This document shows positions 37,075-46,242 of a stretch of 64,000 nt of DNA, piece after piece. The DNA lies in assembly GCF_900114415.1 (NCBI RefSeq), contig NZ_FOSZ01000007.1, forward strand, positions 1 to 64,000, read 5' to 3'. Origin of the DNA: Shimia haliotis (lineage in GTDB: Bacteria; Pseudomonadota; Alphaproteobacteria; Rhodobacterales; Rhodobacteraceae). A model generated the notes under the pieces. It saw nothing but the letters and a program-made list of their open reading frames with translations. It did not search any database and was not told the DNA's origin. Both the position numbers and the translations under genes were made by a program. Each line of letters begins with the position of its first letter. The first letter of the stretch is position 1.

Positions 37075-39024
37075 ATGGCCGATATTTCCCTTACTTTTCC
37101 TGATGGTAACGCACGCTCTTACAGTGCAGGTGTGACCCCTGCCGAAGTGGCGTCGTCCATCTCCACATCGCTTGGCAAGAAAGCGATCTCCGCAACAGTG
37201 AACGACACACACTGGGATCTTCAGTGGCCGATTGATGCGGATGCGACCATTGCGATCAACACCATCAAAGACAGCGACGCCGAAGCCCTAGAGCTGATCC
37301 GTCACGACTGCGCGCACATCATGGCCCGCGCGGTTCAGGAACTCTGGCCGGACGTCAAAGTCACCATCGGCCCCGTGATCGAAAACGGCTGGTACTATGA
37401 CTTTGACCGCGAGGAGCCCTTCACGCCCGAAGATCTCGGCGCCATCGAAAAGAAGATGAAGGAGATCATCAACAAGCGCGAGCCGGTGACCACTGAAATC
37501 TGGGAGCGCGACCGCGCGGTGAAATTCTACGAGGCCAACAACGAGCCTTACAAAGTCGAGTTGATCGAAGCCATTCCAGGCGACGAGCCGCTGCGCATGT
37601 ATTGGCACGGCCACTGGCAAGACCTCTGCCGCGGTCCACACCTCGCCCACACCGGCCAGGTGCCGGCAGACGCGTTCAAACTGATGTCGGTCGCTGGTGC
37701 CTATTGGCGCGGCGACAGCGACCGCGCGATGCTACAACGTATCTACGGCGTGGCGTTCAAGAATAAGGAAGACCTCAAGGCCCACCTGCACATGCTGGAA
37801 GAGGCCGAGAAACGCGACCACCGCAAGTTGGGTCGCGAGATGAACCTGTTCCACATGCAAGAAGAGGCCCCCGGCCAAATCTTCTGGCATCCAAACGGCT
37901 GGAAAATCTACACCACCCTGCAGGACTACATGCGCCGCAAACAAGAGGTTGGCGGTTATGTTGAGGTCAACACCCCGCAGGTGGTCGACCGCAAACTCTG
38001 GGAAGCCTCCGGTCACTGGGACAAATATCAGGAAAACATGTTCATCGTCGAAGTGGACGAAGACCACGCCCGCGAAAAGGCTGTGAATGCACTCAAGCCG
38101 ATGAACTGCCCCTGCCACGTGCAGGTCTTCAATCAGGGCCTCAAGTCCTACCGCGATCTGCCGCTGCGGATGGCTGAGTTCGGCTCTTGCGCCCGTTATG
38201 AACCGTCTGGCGCCCTACATGGCATCATGCGTGTGCGCGGCTTCACTCAGGATGACGGCCATATCTTCTGTGCCGAAGACCAAATTACCGCCGAGACTAA
38301 AAAGTTCATCGACTTTTTGTCCGCGATCTATTCCGACCTCGGCTTTGACGACTGGACCATCAAACTCTCCACCCGCCCCGAAAAGCGTATCGGCACCGAC
38401 GAAAGCTGGGACTATGCGGAGAAAGCTCTGGGGGACGCCTGTAACGCAGCCGGCCACCAGTTCGAAATCCTCGAAGGTGAAGGCGCCTTTTACGGTCCCA
38501 AGCTCGAGTTCACTCTGACCGATGCAATCGGCCGGAACTGGCAGTGTGGCACGCTTCAGGTGGACCCGAACCTGCCAGAGCGTCTGGATGCAACCTATAT
38601 CGGGGCAGATGGCGAAAAGCACCGTCCGATCATGTTGCACCGCGCGACGCTGGGCTCGTTTGAGCGTTTCATCGGCATCCTGATCGAAGAACACGCGGGC
38701 AAACTGCCTTTCTGGCTTGCGCCGCGTCAGGTGGTCGTTGCGGCGATTGTGTCGGACGCTGACAACTATTGCCTTGAAGTGGTCGAAGCGCTCAAGGCCG
38801 TAGGCGTGCGCGCCGAGGCCGATCTGCGCAACGAAAAGATCAACTATAAGGTCCGCGAACACTCCGTGGGCAAAGTGCCTGTGATCCTCGCCATCGGTAA
38901 GAAAGAAGTGGAAGAGCGCACAGTCTCAACCCGCCGGCTTGGTGAAAAGCAAAGCAAAGTCCAGAGTTTGGACGAGATCGTGAGCCAATTGTCACAAGAG
39001 GCCACACCGCCCGATCTGGTCTGA
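37075..39024 (+). CDS. thrS: threonyl-tRNA synthetase
   Basis: 649 residues from ATG 37075, where [11 protein letters not shown] begins; upstream open codons lack similarity. The order is TGS domain, editing domain with the HDCAH metal motif, class II catalytic core ([10 protein letters not shown] with the zinc cysteine, [19 protein letters not shown]) and an anticodon-binding domain ([10 protein letters not shown] onward). All standard parts are intact. A terminator hairpin follows. Confidence 0.97.
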   Translation: MADISLTFPDGNARSYSAGVTPAEVASSISTSLGKKAISATVNDTHWDLQWPIDADATIAINTIKDSDAEALELIRHDCAHIMARAVQELWPDVKVTIGPVIENGWYYDFDREEPFTPEDLGAIEKKMKEIINKREPVTTEIWERDRAVKFYEANNEPYKVELIEAIPGDEPLRMYWHGHWQDLCRGPHLAHTGQVPADAFKLMSVAGAYWRGDSDRAMLQRIYGVAFKNKEDLKAHLHMLEEAEKRDHRKLGREMNLFHMQEEAPGQIFWHPNGWKIYTTLQDYMRRKQEVGGYVEVNTPQVVDRKLWEASGHWDKYQENMFIVEVDEDHAREKAVNALKPMNCPCHVQVFNQGLKSYRDLPLRMAEFGSCARYEPSGALHGIMRVRGFTQDDGHIFCAEDQITAETKKFIDFLSAIYSDLGFDDWTIKLSTRPEKRIGTDESWDYAEKALGDACNAAGHQFEILEGEGAFYGPKLEFTLTDAIGRNWQCGTLQVDPNLPERLDATYIGADGEKHRPIMLHRATLGSFERFIGILIEEHAGKLPFWLAPRQVVVAAIVSDADNYCLEVVEALKAVGVRAEADLRNEKINYKVREHSVGKVPVILAIGKKEVEERTVSTRRLGEKQSKVQSLDEIVSQLSQEATPPDLV

Positions 39025-39043
39025 GGCCAATTGCAACATTTGA

Positions 39044-39078
39044 CAGGCGCGCCACGGGAAACCGGGCGCGCCTGTTTC
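39044..39078 (+). terminator. terminator of thrS
   Basis: CAGGCGCGCC (39044-39053) pairs with GGCGCGCCTG (39065-39074), followed by a short TTT tract. Confidence 0.75.
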
Positions 39079-39255
39079 ATTTTCGGCGAAAAACCAACCT
39101 TCCAGCGCTGGAATCTTCACGAAACCGTCACGACAGCTAACGCGTCTGTGACACACAGCCCCGTGATTGGTCAGTTATGACACTCAAGGCCTAATCTTTT
39201 CCCATGCCACGGCAACAACAGCCGGGCCGAGTTCAAAACCGAAAGGGAAATGAAG

Positions 39256-39558
39256 ATGTCCAACACCGTCAAAACTCTCGCAGTAGCAGGCGCAGTTGCA
39301 GCAGCACTGAGCGCACACGCAACAACCGCAGTCGCAGCAGAAAAAGAAAAATGCTACGGCGTTTCTCTGGCAGGCCAGAACGACTGTGCAGCCGGCCCCG
39401 GCACCACATGCGCGGGCTCCTCGACTGTCGATTTCCAGGGCAACGCATGGAAACTGGTCGACGCGGGCACCTGCGCGGATATGGAACTGCCGGCAATGGC
39501 AGATGGCAAAGCACGCATGGGCTCTCTCGAAGCTCTGGATCGTGACCTGCCGGGTTGA
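39256..39558 (+). CDS. bufA: bufferin precursor (DUF2282, BufA1-like)
   Basis: 100 residues from ATG 39256, spaced about 7 bases from AGGGA; ATG 39250 is too close to it. A signal sequence ([20 protein letters not shown]) is followed by a mature part with four cysteines (33, 44, 52, 73) in the patterns [22 protein letters not shown] and GTCADME. This is the DUF2282/BufA1 pattern. Known bufferins are copper-binding peptides whose cysteines are modified by an MNIO enzyme before export. The next three genes complete that system. Confidence 0.88.
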   Translation: MSNTVKTLAVAGAVAAALSAHATTAVAAEKEKCYGVSLAGQNDCAAGPGTTCAGSSTVDFQGNAWKLVDAGTCADMELPAMADGKARMGSLEALDRDLPG

Positions 39559-39567
39559 TCCCATCTA

Positions 39568-39600
39568 CCGAAGCCCCGGTATCATCCCCCGGGGCTTCGG
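39568..39600 (+). other. strong hairpin between bufA and bufB
   Basis: CCGAAGCCCCGG (39568-39579) and its exact complement (39589-39600) form a perfect 12-bp stem with a 9-base loop, without a T-run. It may stabilise the precursor message or attenuate the maturase genes. Confidence 0.75.
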
Positions 39601-39649
39601 CTCACTTCACAACGATTGACTTCCCCGACGCAACCTACGGAGACCCGCA

Positions 39650-40507
39650 ATGCTCGACGACACCCCGCGCTTTGCCAAACTGCCCAACCGTCCCGGCGTC
39701 GGCTATAAACCACAACATTACAGCGACCTAATCTCTGACGCCGGTGACGTCGGCTGGCTCGAAATTCACGCCGAAAACTACATGGGCTCCGGCGGCCGGC
39801 CGCTTGCACAGCTCCGCCATCTTGCGGAGCGGTTTCCGATTTCAGTTCATGGCGTCGGCCTGTCGATTGGTGGCGAAGGCGCACTGGATCCGGAACACCT
39901 CGCCCGCCTTCAGCATCTTGTTGACTGGCTCAACCCCACCGTTTTCTCAGAACACCTTGCTTGGTCTACGCATGACGGCGCATTTTTGAACGATCTGCTG
40001 CCTCTGCCCTACACCCAAGCGACCCTAACCCGCGTGGCAGACCATATTGACCAACTGCAAAATGCCATCGGGCGACAAATGATGCTGGAAAATCCGTCCA
40101 GTTACCTCGCCTTTGAAGAATCCACATGGTCTGAGCCCGACTTTCTGCGCGAAGTTGCCAATCGAACAGGCTGCGGCCTGCTGCTTGATGTGAACAACGT
40201 TTTCGTGAGTGCGACCAATCTGCACTACGACCCCAAAGACTACATCTCTGACTACCCACTTGATAAAGTTGGAGAAATTCATCTCGGCGGTCATGACGAG
40301 GACGAAGACGACCACGGTCGCCCGCTTCTGATCGACAGTCACGGCAAAGCGGTTGTTGATCCTGTTTGGGCGCTTTTGGATCACACGCTTGCGCTCTCTG
40401 GGCCGCGACCTGTCCTGATTGAATGGGACAATGACGTTCCGGACTGGCCCGAGTTGCACGCCGAAGCGAGCCGCGCCTCCACCGCATTGGCCAAGGTGCC
40501 CGCATGA
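39650..40507 (+). CDS. bufB: MNIO-family bufferin maturase (DUF692)
   Basis: 285 residues of the multinuclear non-heme iron oxidase family, a TIM barrel. The metal ligands are in HAENYMG, HGVGLSIGG, SEHLAWS, MLENPSSYL, LLLDVNNVFV, HLGGHDED, IDSHG and LIEWDND, all present. Relatives convert precursor-peptide cysteines to thiooxazole-type groups. It acts in the cytosol on the DUF2282 peptide encoded just upstream. Its TGA overlaps the next ATG. Confidence 0.92.
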   Translation: MLDDTPRFAKLPNRPGVGYKPQHYSDLISDAGDVGWLEIHAENYMGSGGRPLAQLRHLAERFPISVHGVGLSIGGEGALDPEHLARLQHLVDWLNPTVFSEHLAWSTHDGAFLNDLLPLPYTQATLTRVADHIDQLQNAIGRQMMLENPSSYLAFEESTWSEPDFLREVANRTGCGLLLDVNNVFVSATNLHYDPKDYISDYPLDKVGEIHLGGHDEDEDDHGRPLLIDSHGKAVVDPVWALLDHTLALSGPRPVLIEWDNDVPDWPELHAEASRASTALAKVPA

Positions 40508-41256
40508 TCGTTTCGCAAACCGAATTCCGCGGCGCGCTTTTGGACGGCGCGCGCGAACGCCCCATCGGACTGGTTGACGAAAAGGGCCGCGCTGCCGGAC
40601 GCCGCTTTGACGTCTATCGCAACAACGTCGCGGTTTCTCTGACCGAGGCCCTCTCGCAGGGTTTCCCAACCATCGCCAAATTGATCGGAGAGGAAAACTT
40701 CAACGCGGTTGCCGGCATTTTTCTGCGTCAATCCCCCCCCGCATCCCCTTTGATGATGCACTATGGCGCGGGTTTCCCCGAGTTTCTCGAAGGCTTCGCC
40801 CCTTTACAACACCTCGGCTACCTAGCTGATGTCGCCCGCCTTGAGCTGGCACTGCGGCGCAGCTACCACGCAGCGGACGCCACCCCGATTGCTCCCGATG
40901 CACTTGGTGAGATTGACCCGATGCAGCTTGGCAATGTGGTCATGACATTTGCACCCGCCGTCGAACTCTTGCACTCTCCTTGGCCGCTCCACGCGATCTG
41001 GGCTTACAACATGCAGGGAGGCCCCAAGCCTCAAGCGGTGGCGCAAGACGTGCTGATCACGCGCGCGGAATTTGACCCCATGCCCTATGCCCTGCCCGCT
41101 GGTGGTCTCGCGGCGATGACGGCCCTCACTGCCGGCAACCCCTTGGGAGAAGCTGCCGCCATCGGCGCTAACTCGGCACCAGATTTCGATCTCGGCGCCC
41201 TGCTCGCGCTGCTTTTACAGGGCAATGCAATCACATCCATAAGCATAACACCTTGA
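40504..41256 (+). CDS. bufC: bufferin maturase partner (DUF2063, BufC-like)
   Basis: 250 residues. The N-terminal DUF2063 domain reads GRRFDVYRNNVAVSLTEALSQGFPTIAKL, with FPEFLEGF and LGYLADVARLELALRRSYHA. In known systems this protein binds the precursor and partners the MNIO enzyme. It overlaps bufB by four bases. Identity as a family member is secure; the partner role is from the family. Confidence 0.88.
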   Translation: MIVSQTEFRGALLDGARERPIGLVDEKGRAAGRRFDVYRNNVAVSLTEALSQGFPTIAKLIGEENFNAVAGIFLRQSPPASPLMMHYGAGFPEFLEGFAPLQHLGYLADVARLELALRRSYHAADATPIAPDALGEIDPMQLGNVVMTFAPAVELLHSPWPLHAIWAYNMQGGPKPQAVAQDVLITRAEFDPMPYALPAGGLAAMTALTAGNPLGEAAAIGANSAPDFDLGALLALLLQGNAITSISITP

Positions 41257-41283
41257 AAACAGGGGACATCAAAGGGAACACAC

Positions 41284-41802
41284 ATGAGCAATCTCATCGC
41301 ACTGTACACAAATGCAACCACCCGTCTGGATCGGCTTGAGACCCACGTGCCAACGCTGGCCCGCCTCACCTTTCTCGCTGTGCTGTTCTTCTATTTCTGG
41401 AACTCTGCGCTTCTGAAAATCGACGGCAGCATTTTCTCGCCCTCATCCGGCGCTTTCGGCCAGATCTTTCCCAAAGCTGCGGAAGCCGTTCTTTGGGATG
41501 TATCCCAGATGTCTCTTTTCCAACGCCTTGTCATATTCGCCGGAACCGTCGCCGAGTTCGTGCTGCCTGTGCTGATCGTTGTCGGCCTGCTCACGCGCCT
41601 CGCCGCTTTTGGCATGATCGGTTTCATCGCCGTGCAAACGGTTGTCGATGTAACGGGACATGGTGCAAAATTGGGCAGCCTCTTTGACAGTCCCCAGGAG
41701 CTTCTGGATCAACGTGTGCTTTGGGCGTTTCTCTTTGCGGTTCTGCTGATCAAAGGCGCAGGCCCGCTGTCGCTTGACCGGCTCTTCAAATCAAAAGTGT
41801 GA
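41284..41802 (+). CDS. DoxX family membrane protein of the bufferin operon
   Basis: 172 residues with four transmembrane helices (LTFLAVLFFYFWNSALLKI, then FAGTVAEFVLPVLIVVGLLT, AFGMIGFIAVQTVVDV and VLWAFLFAVLLIKGAG). DoxX proteins commonly end bufferin operons, where they may serve membrane redox or export. It starts 27 bases after bufC. Its stop lies just past that of the convergent gene. Confidence 0.88.
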   Translation: MSNLIALYTNATTRLDRLETHVPTLARLTFLAVLFFYFWNSALLKIDGSIFSPSSGAFGQIFPKAAEAVLWDVSQMSLFQRLVIFAGTVAEFVLPVLIVVGLLTRLAAFGMIGFIAVQTVVDVTGHGAKLGSLFDSPQELLDQRVLWAFLFAVLLIKGAGPLSLDRLFKSKV

Positions 41803-42159
41803 TTTCGGCTCATCAGGCTTACCGGCAGCCAAAGCCAGCACACCGCCAAGTCCGGCAAAGCAGATCGGGAACATCGTAAAGACGTTGAACCCGAAGGCCG
41901 CGTACATCCCGGCGGCCGACAAAAGCAGAAGCACGCCGCCCCATAGCGCGCGGGCTTTTGCCATGGCGCCTCCGGCAATGGCCAACATCGGTGCCAAAAG
42001 CGCTCCGGCACGCACCAACTGCACGTTGTTCACCTGTTCCGCCACATCCGGAATCTCACCAAACCGGTCGACAACTTCGGTATAGCTCCAGCCGAAAAAG
42101 CCGACGATCATGCCGATCACGCCCGCAATAATTCCAAGTGTCAGTGCCGCGTTGCGCAT
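41791..42159 (-). CDS. four-helix membrane protein, unknown function
   Basis: 122 residues. Helix 1 (ALTLGIIAGVIGMIVGFFGW), a periplasmic loop with EIPDVAEQVNNVQLVR, then three helices and a polar tail. It overlaps the 3' end of the DoxX gene by 12 bases. I recall no named family with certainty. Confidence 0.65.
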   Translation of the reverse strand: MRNAALTLGIIAGVIGMIVGFFGWSYTEVVDRFGEIPDVAEQVNNVQLVRAGALLAPMLAIAGGAMAKARALWGGVLLLLSAAGMYAAFGFNVFTMFPICFAGLGGVLALAAGKPDEPKSHF

Positions 42160-42205
42160 ATATGCCTCCTGTCGCCTGCCAACTCACATAATGGCATAGC
42201 CGGAC

Positions 42206-42517
42206 TTATCCAAGCGCAGCCTGCACATCTTTGCTCCACCCCAGATAAAGCGTCCCCTCCACGTCAATCAGCGGCCGCTTCATCAGGGCCGGATGCTCCG
42301 CCAGCAATTCCAGAACGGGTTTTTGACGCTCATCCGCGTCAAGCCCGCGCCATGTGGTTGATCGGGTGTTCATCAAAGCATCGCCAAATTCTGCAAACGC
42401 CCGCGCCATAACCTCTGGCGGCACACCATCTGCGCGCACATCTACCAACTCGGCATTCTCTAGTGCTTTCATGGCCTTGCGACAGGTGTCACAGTTTTTC
42501 AGCCCATAAAGGCGCAT
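42206..42517 (-). CDS. ArsC/Spx-family thioredoxin-fold protein
   Basis: 103 residues from ATG 42517 with GGGAGAG upstream; the open frame continues 31 codons further without similarity. MRLYGLKNCDTCRKAMKAL gives a CxxC pair (Cys9, Cys12). The C-terminal LMKRPLIDVEGTLYLGW block is the ArsC/YffB family end. This is the YffB-like group, for which arsenate reduction is doubtful. Confidence 0.85.
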   Translation of the reverse strand: MRLYGLKNCDTCRKAMKALENAELVDVRADGVPPEVMARAFAEFGDALMNTRSTTWRGLDADERQKPVLELLAEHPALMKRPLIDVEGTLYLGWSKDVQAALG

Positions 42518-42729
42518 CTTGTCGCTCTCCCTTGCCCAAAATTCATTCACTCCATAGCCCATCATATTTTCAAGTTCGAGCGGGTTTTGCTTGCTTTTTG
42601 CTTTGCCCATGCAATCCTCAGGTCAGGTGCAGAGCATTTTCAGCATCATTTTATTTTTTGGTGATGGGTTGGTGACGCACCTCCGGCAACAAAAGTCCGG
42701 ATTGTACGAGAGTAATAAAGGAGAACGGT

Positions 42730-42936
42730 ATGCCACGCGGTACCGTAAAATGGTTTAACACCACCAAGGGATTTGGATTTATTGAACCGGAAGAAGGCGG
42801 CAAGGACGTATTTGTCCATATTTCTGTTGTCGAGCGCTCAGGCCTGAAAGGGCTGGCGGACAATCAGAAAGTCGAGTTCGAAATGACCCAAGGCCGTGAC
42901 GGCCGCGACATGGCCGGCGAACTCAAGCTTCTGTAA
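42730..42936 (+). CDS. cold-shock protein (CspA family)
   Basis: 68 residues with an AAAGGAGA ribosome-binding site. The RNA-binding motifs KGFGFIEP and DVFVHIS are complete, and the start [18 protein letters not shown] is classic. It is an RNA chaperone or antiterminator. A GC hairpin (42950-42967) without a T-run follows. Confidence 0.94.
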   Translation: MPRGTVKWFNTTKGFGFIEPEEGGKDVFVHISVVERSGLKGLADNQKVEFEMTQGRDGRDMAGELKLL

Positions 42937-42978
42937 TCTAAGGGGATCAGGGGCGCGTAGGCGCCCCGCCCTGCGATC

Positions 42979-43278
42979 TTAGCTACACCCCTTTTGACCG
43001 GCGGGACAGCTCATCGCGGTACTATGACGCGTGCCACCAGCACGGTTATAATATGTCTCGCTGGTCGTCGGCTCGCCGCAACAGATCACGCCACCCATGG
43101 TGATTGGTTGCAGCCCCTGCGGGCAGTGATTTGCACTTGCCGGATAGGGATGCACCATCAACCCCTCAGGTTTGTTTACAGGACCGACGTTTGGCGCATT
43201 GCTGCTCCATGTCTGCGCCATCAAAGGCGCCGAGGTGGCCAGAGTGGCGGCCAGTGTCAGGGCAAAAAATCGTTTCAT
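42979..43278 (-). CDS. small cysteine-containing secreted protein
   Basis: 99 residues from ATG 43278. Signal peptide MKRFFALTLAATLATSAPLMA, cut before Q. The mature part has five cysteines (NHCPQG, GVICCGEP, MSCPAGQKGCS). No family is recognised. It is convergent with the cold-shock gene. Confidence 0.65.
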   Translation of the reverse strand: MKRFFALTLAATLATSAPLMAQTWSSNAPNVGPVNKPEGLMVHPYPASANHCPQGLQPITMGGVICCGEPTTSETYYNRAGGTRHSTAMSCPAGQKGCS

Positions 43279-43388
43279 CGGGCACTCGCTCCGGCTGCTG
43301 AAATACAATTAAGTCAAAATTAAGACTACGTCGCAGAGCCGGAAACTGTCAAATTCCCTTTTGGAAACAATGTGTTTCGACCACCTGC

Positions 43389-43874
43389 TCAGGAACCGGA
43401 TTTTCTGAGGTATTCCCGCACCATACAGGCAGGGCTTGCCTCTTTAAGAACCCGCTCCTGATGCAATACCCATTGCGCCGGATCGAACTCGGGAAAAAAC
43501 GTATCCGCATCTTCGATCACCATGTCCACATCGGTGATCAACATCCGGTCGGCAAGGGTCATCATCTCTCGGTAAATCCCCGCGCCGCCAATGCCATAGA
43601 TCCGGTCATACCCTTCCTCGCGCGCCCGTGCGATGGCCGCATCCACGGACTCGACCACGACTTCCGCCGCATCGCTTTGGGAACTCACGACAATATTGAA
43701 CCGCCGCGGCAGCGGCTTTTTGGGCAGGCTGTCCCAAGTGTGCCGCCCCATAACAATCGCCCCGCCCAGCGTTTCACGCTGAAACGTGGCCAGATCTTCG
43801 GGGATAAACCAAGGAATATCACCATCCCGGCCAATCGCCCCATTCTTCGCGCGGCCCACAACCAAAGTGATCAT
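43389..43874 (-). CDS. folA: dihydrofolate reductase
   Basis: 161 residues. ITLVVGRAKNGAIGRDGDIPW, IVMGRHTWDSLPKKPLPRR and YGIGGAGIYREMM are the family's folate- and NADPH-binding blocks. It regenerates tetrahydrofolate from the dihydrofolate made by thyA, whose stop lies 3 bases upstream, so the two are one operon. Confidence 0.96.
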   Translation of the reverse strand: MITLVVGRAKNGAIGRDGDIPWFIPEDLATFQRETLGGAIVMGRHTWDSLPKKPLPRRFNIVVSSQSDAAEVVVESVDAAIARAREEGYDRIYGIGGAGIYREMMTLADRMLITDVDMVIEDADTFFPEFDPAQWVLHQERVLKEASPACMVREYLRKSGS

Positions 43875-43877
43875 CGC

Positions 43878-44711
43878 TTACACCGAAACCTTTGCCTTGA
43901 TCGTCGGATCAGGGTTGTAGCCCTCAAACTCAAAATCCTCGAACTTAAAATCAAAAAGCGAGTCCACCTTGCGGTTGATCTTTAGTGTCGGCAACGTCTT
44001 GGGTGTGCGCGACAGCTGCAGGGCCACCTGCTCCATGTGGTCAGCATAAATATGCGCGTCCCCGATTGAATGCACAAAATCGCCAGGCTCATACCCCGTC
44101 ACGTGCGCCAGCATCACCTGCAACAACGCATAAGATGCGATGTTGAACGGCACACCAAGGAACATGTCGGCCGAGCGTTGATAAAGCTGCAAATGCAGTT
44201 TGCCGTTCAGCACCTTGACCTGCCACATCGTATGGCAAGGAGGCAGCGCCATGTCCGGCACATCCCCCGGGTTCCACGCGGTCACGATCATTCGGCGGCT
44301 GTCCGGATTGGTTTTGATCATGTCGACCAGATCAACAATCTGATCAACCGTGTGCTTGGTATAAATCGATGTGCCATCCTCGGCCTCGCCCGCAGGCTCC
44401 AGCGCGGGAAAATGGCGCCATTGATGACCATAGACCGGCCCCAGTTCGCCGTTGTCATCAGCCCACTCATCCCAGATACGAACACCGTTATCCTGCAAAT
44501 ATTTGATGTTTGTATCGCCATCCAGAAACCACAAAAGTTCGTGGATGATCGACTTCAAGTGCAACTTTTTGGTGGTCACAAGCGGAAAGCCATCCGCATG
44601 TCGGTACCGCATTTGCATCCCGAAATAAGAGCGCGTTCCGGTACCTGTGCGATCACCGGTATCTTCACCGTGCTCCAGAATGGTTTTTAACCCGTCATGA
44701 TACTGCTGCAC
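43878..44711 (-). CDS. thyA: thymidylate synthase
   Basis: 277 residues. It methylates dUMP with methylene-tetrahydrofolate. LPPCHTMWQ holds the catalytic cysteine, and [17 protein letters not shown] and [15 protein letters not shown] are invariant blocks. The N-terminus [17 protein letters not shown] is also normal. It lies immediately upstream of folA. A possible NrdR-like box lies 78 bases upstream. Confidence 0.97.
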   Translation of the reverse strand: MQQYHDGLKTILEHGEDTGDRTGTGTRSYFGMQMRYRHADGFPLVTTKKLHLKSIIHELLWFLDGDTNIKYLQDNGVRIWDEWADDNGELGPVYGHQWRHFPALEPAGEAEDGTSIYTKHTVDQIVDLVDMIKTNPDSRRMIVTAWNPGDVPDMALPPCHTMWQVKVLNGKLHLQLYQRSADMFLGVPFNIASYALLQVMLAHVTGYEPGDFVHSIGDAHIYADHMEQVALQLSRTPKTLPTLKINRKVDSLFDFKFEDFEFEGYNPDPTIKAKVSV

Positions 44712-44788
44712 CGTCTGCCCTGCCTATTTTGCCGCCAAATCCACCAAACGGAGCGATTCTGCCGCGGTCTGCGCCTCTGAATAGCGCG

Positions 44789-44803
44789 ACTATATCTTGT
44801 GGT
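44789..44803. promoter_or_regulatory. possible NrdR-like box upstream of thyA
   Basis: ACTATATCTTGTGGT resembles the NrdR consensus (about ACACWATATCTWGTGT) found before ribonucleotide reductase genes. Only one box is seen where two are usual, so this is a weak call. It lies in the 239-base gap between thyA and gloA. Confidence 0.3.
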
Positions 44804-44950
44804 CCCACCCGTGCAAACAATGGCTTGGCCACAATCGCTGGTCGGCGGATTTAATCCGAGGAGCAAATTTTCTCTTATCCGTCGCCGTAGCCCCTAGCAT
44901 TGCCGCAGCCACTGGTGTTTCCTGTGGGCAGTTCAACAAGGAAAACTGAA

Positions 44951-45379
44951 ATGCACGTTAAATACCTGCACACCATGGTGCGTGTCGCGGATCTTGATGC
45001 CTCGATGGCCTTCTACGCTTTGTTCGGCCTCAAGGAGATCAAACGCTACACCGTCGAAGAGGCGCGATTTACGCTTGTTTATCTCGCGGCGGATGGTGAT
45101 CACGATGCACCGCTGGAACTCACCTACAACTGGGATGGCGACGACGGCCTGCCCTCAGATAGCCGTCATTTCGGGCACCTCGCCTATGAGGTCGGCAACA
45201 TCTACGAAATGTGCCAGCACCTGATGGACAACGGCGTCACCATCAACCGACCGCCGCGCGACGGCCGTATGGCTTTTGTGCGCTCACCTGACAACATTTC
45301 AATCGAGCTGCTGCAGCAGGGTGATGCCCTGCCTCCGGCTGAGCCATGGGCCAGCATGGAGAGCACCGGTCACTGGTGA
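44951..45379 (+). CDS. gloA: lactoylglutathione lyase (glyoxalase I)
   Basis: 142 residues from ATG 44951 with AAGGAAAA upstream. The four metal ligands are recognisable: His in KYLHTMVRV, Glu in LELTYNW, His in FGHLAYEV and Glu in ISIELLQQ. It detoxifies methylglyoxal using glutathione. Its TGA overlaps the GTG start of the next gene. Confidence 0.82.
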   Translation: MHVKYLHTMVRVADLDASMAFYALFGLKEIKRYTVEEARFTLVYLAADGDHDAPLELTYNWDGDDGLPSDSRHFGHLAYEVGNIYEMCQHLMDNGVTINRPPRDGRMAFVRSPDNISIELLQQGDALPPAEPWASMESTGHW

Positions 45380-46101
45380 TCCGCGCGGCTCTGGTCGCCG
45401 CTCTAACTTTGGTTCTCGCCGCCCCCGCGGCGCGGACCGCCGACTGTCGCCTTGCGCTCTTGCTGGCATTGGATGTCTCCTCCTCCGTTGATGAGGACGA
45501 AGACAACCTTCAGCGCCTCGGGCTGGCCGCAGCTCTAACAGCCCCCAATGTTCAAGCCGCCTTTCTCAGTTCTCCCAAGCCCGTAGCTCTCGCCGTGTTT
45601 GAATGGAGCGGTATCAACAAACAAGACACCCTGCTGGACTGGACCCTCATCGAGACCGCCCAGACACTGCATCAAAGCGCGGCACGGCTTGGCCTTTCCA
45701 AACGCCAAACCTCGGAATTTCCGACCGCGATTGGACATGCCGTCATATTTGCCACCGCGCAGTTTGCGCGCGCGCCTCGCTGTGACTCCTATGTTCTGGA
45801 CGTCAGCGGTGATGGTGCAAACAATGACGGCGTCACCGCCAAGCGCGTCTATAAGCTTTTTGAATTAGACAACGTGATCGTGAACGGCCTTGCCATCGAA
45901 ACATATGGTGCCAAGGCCGCTGATCTGTCCGCAAAACCCGGTGACATCGCAGACTATTATCGCAGTGAACTGATCAAAGGCCCCGGCGCTTTTGTCGAAG
46001 TCGCCAAAGGGTTTGAAGACTTTGAGCGGGCCATGCGACGGAAACTGGAACGCGAACTTGGCGTTGCCATTCTGGGGCAGCTTGAGACACCGCGCCCCTG
46101 A
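45376..46101 (+). CDS. DUF1194 secreted VWA-like protein
   Basis: 241 residues from the GTG at 45376, overlapping the gloA stop. A signal peptide (VIRAALVAALTLVLAAPAA) is present. The MIDAS-like motif LALDVSSSVDEDED and the second block YVLDVSGDGANNDG match DUF1194, a von Willebrand A-type family of Rhizobiales and Rhodobacterales. Periplasmic; function unknown. Confidence 0.85.
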   Translation: MIRAALVAALTLVLAAPAARTADCRLALLLALDVSSSVDEDEDNLQRLGLAAALTAPNVQAAFLSSPKPVALAVFEWSGINKQDTLLDWTLIETAQTLHQSAARLGLSKRQTSEFPTAIGHAVIFATAQFARAPRCDSYVLDVSGDGANNDGVTAKRVYKLFELDNVIVNGLAIETYGAKAADLSAKPGDIADYYRSELIKGPGAFVEVAKGFEDFERAMRRKLERELGVAILGQLETPRP

Positions 46102-46242
46102 CTAAGCCATAGTAAACACGACCATGCCAGAGGCACCAAAACAGAGGCAGTCGCTGCACGACGCCCCTGTCAGGTGCGTTTTCAAACCGGGCACCAAAAT
46201 GGCGCGATTACCAGAAACCGCGCGCAGCACCTGCGAGCTCAG

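Noticed and set aside
42206-42517. Arsenate-resistance gene
   Set aside because: The protein belongs to the YffB-like side of the ArsC family and no arsenic genes are nearby.
44712-44950. tRNA or small RNA gene in the thyA-gloA gap
   Set aside because: No cloverleaf, CCA end or terminator hairpin could be drawn by eye.
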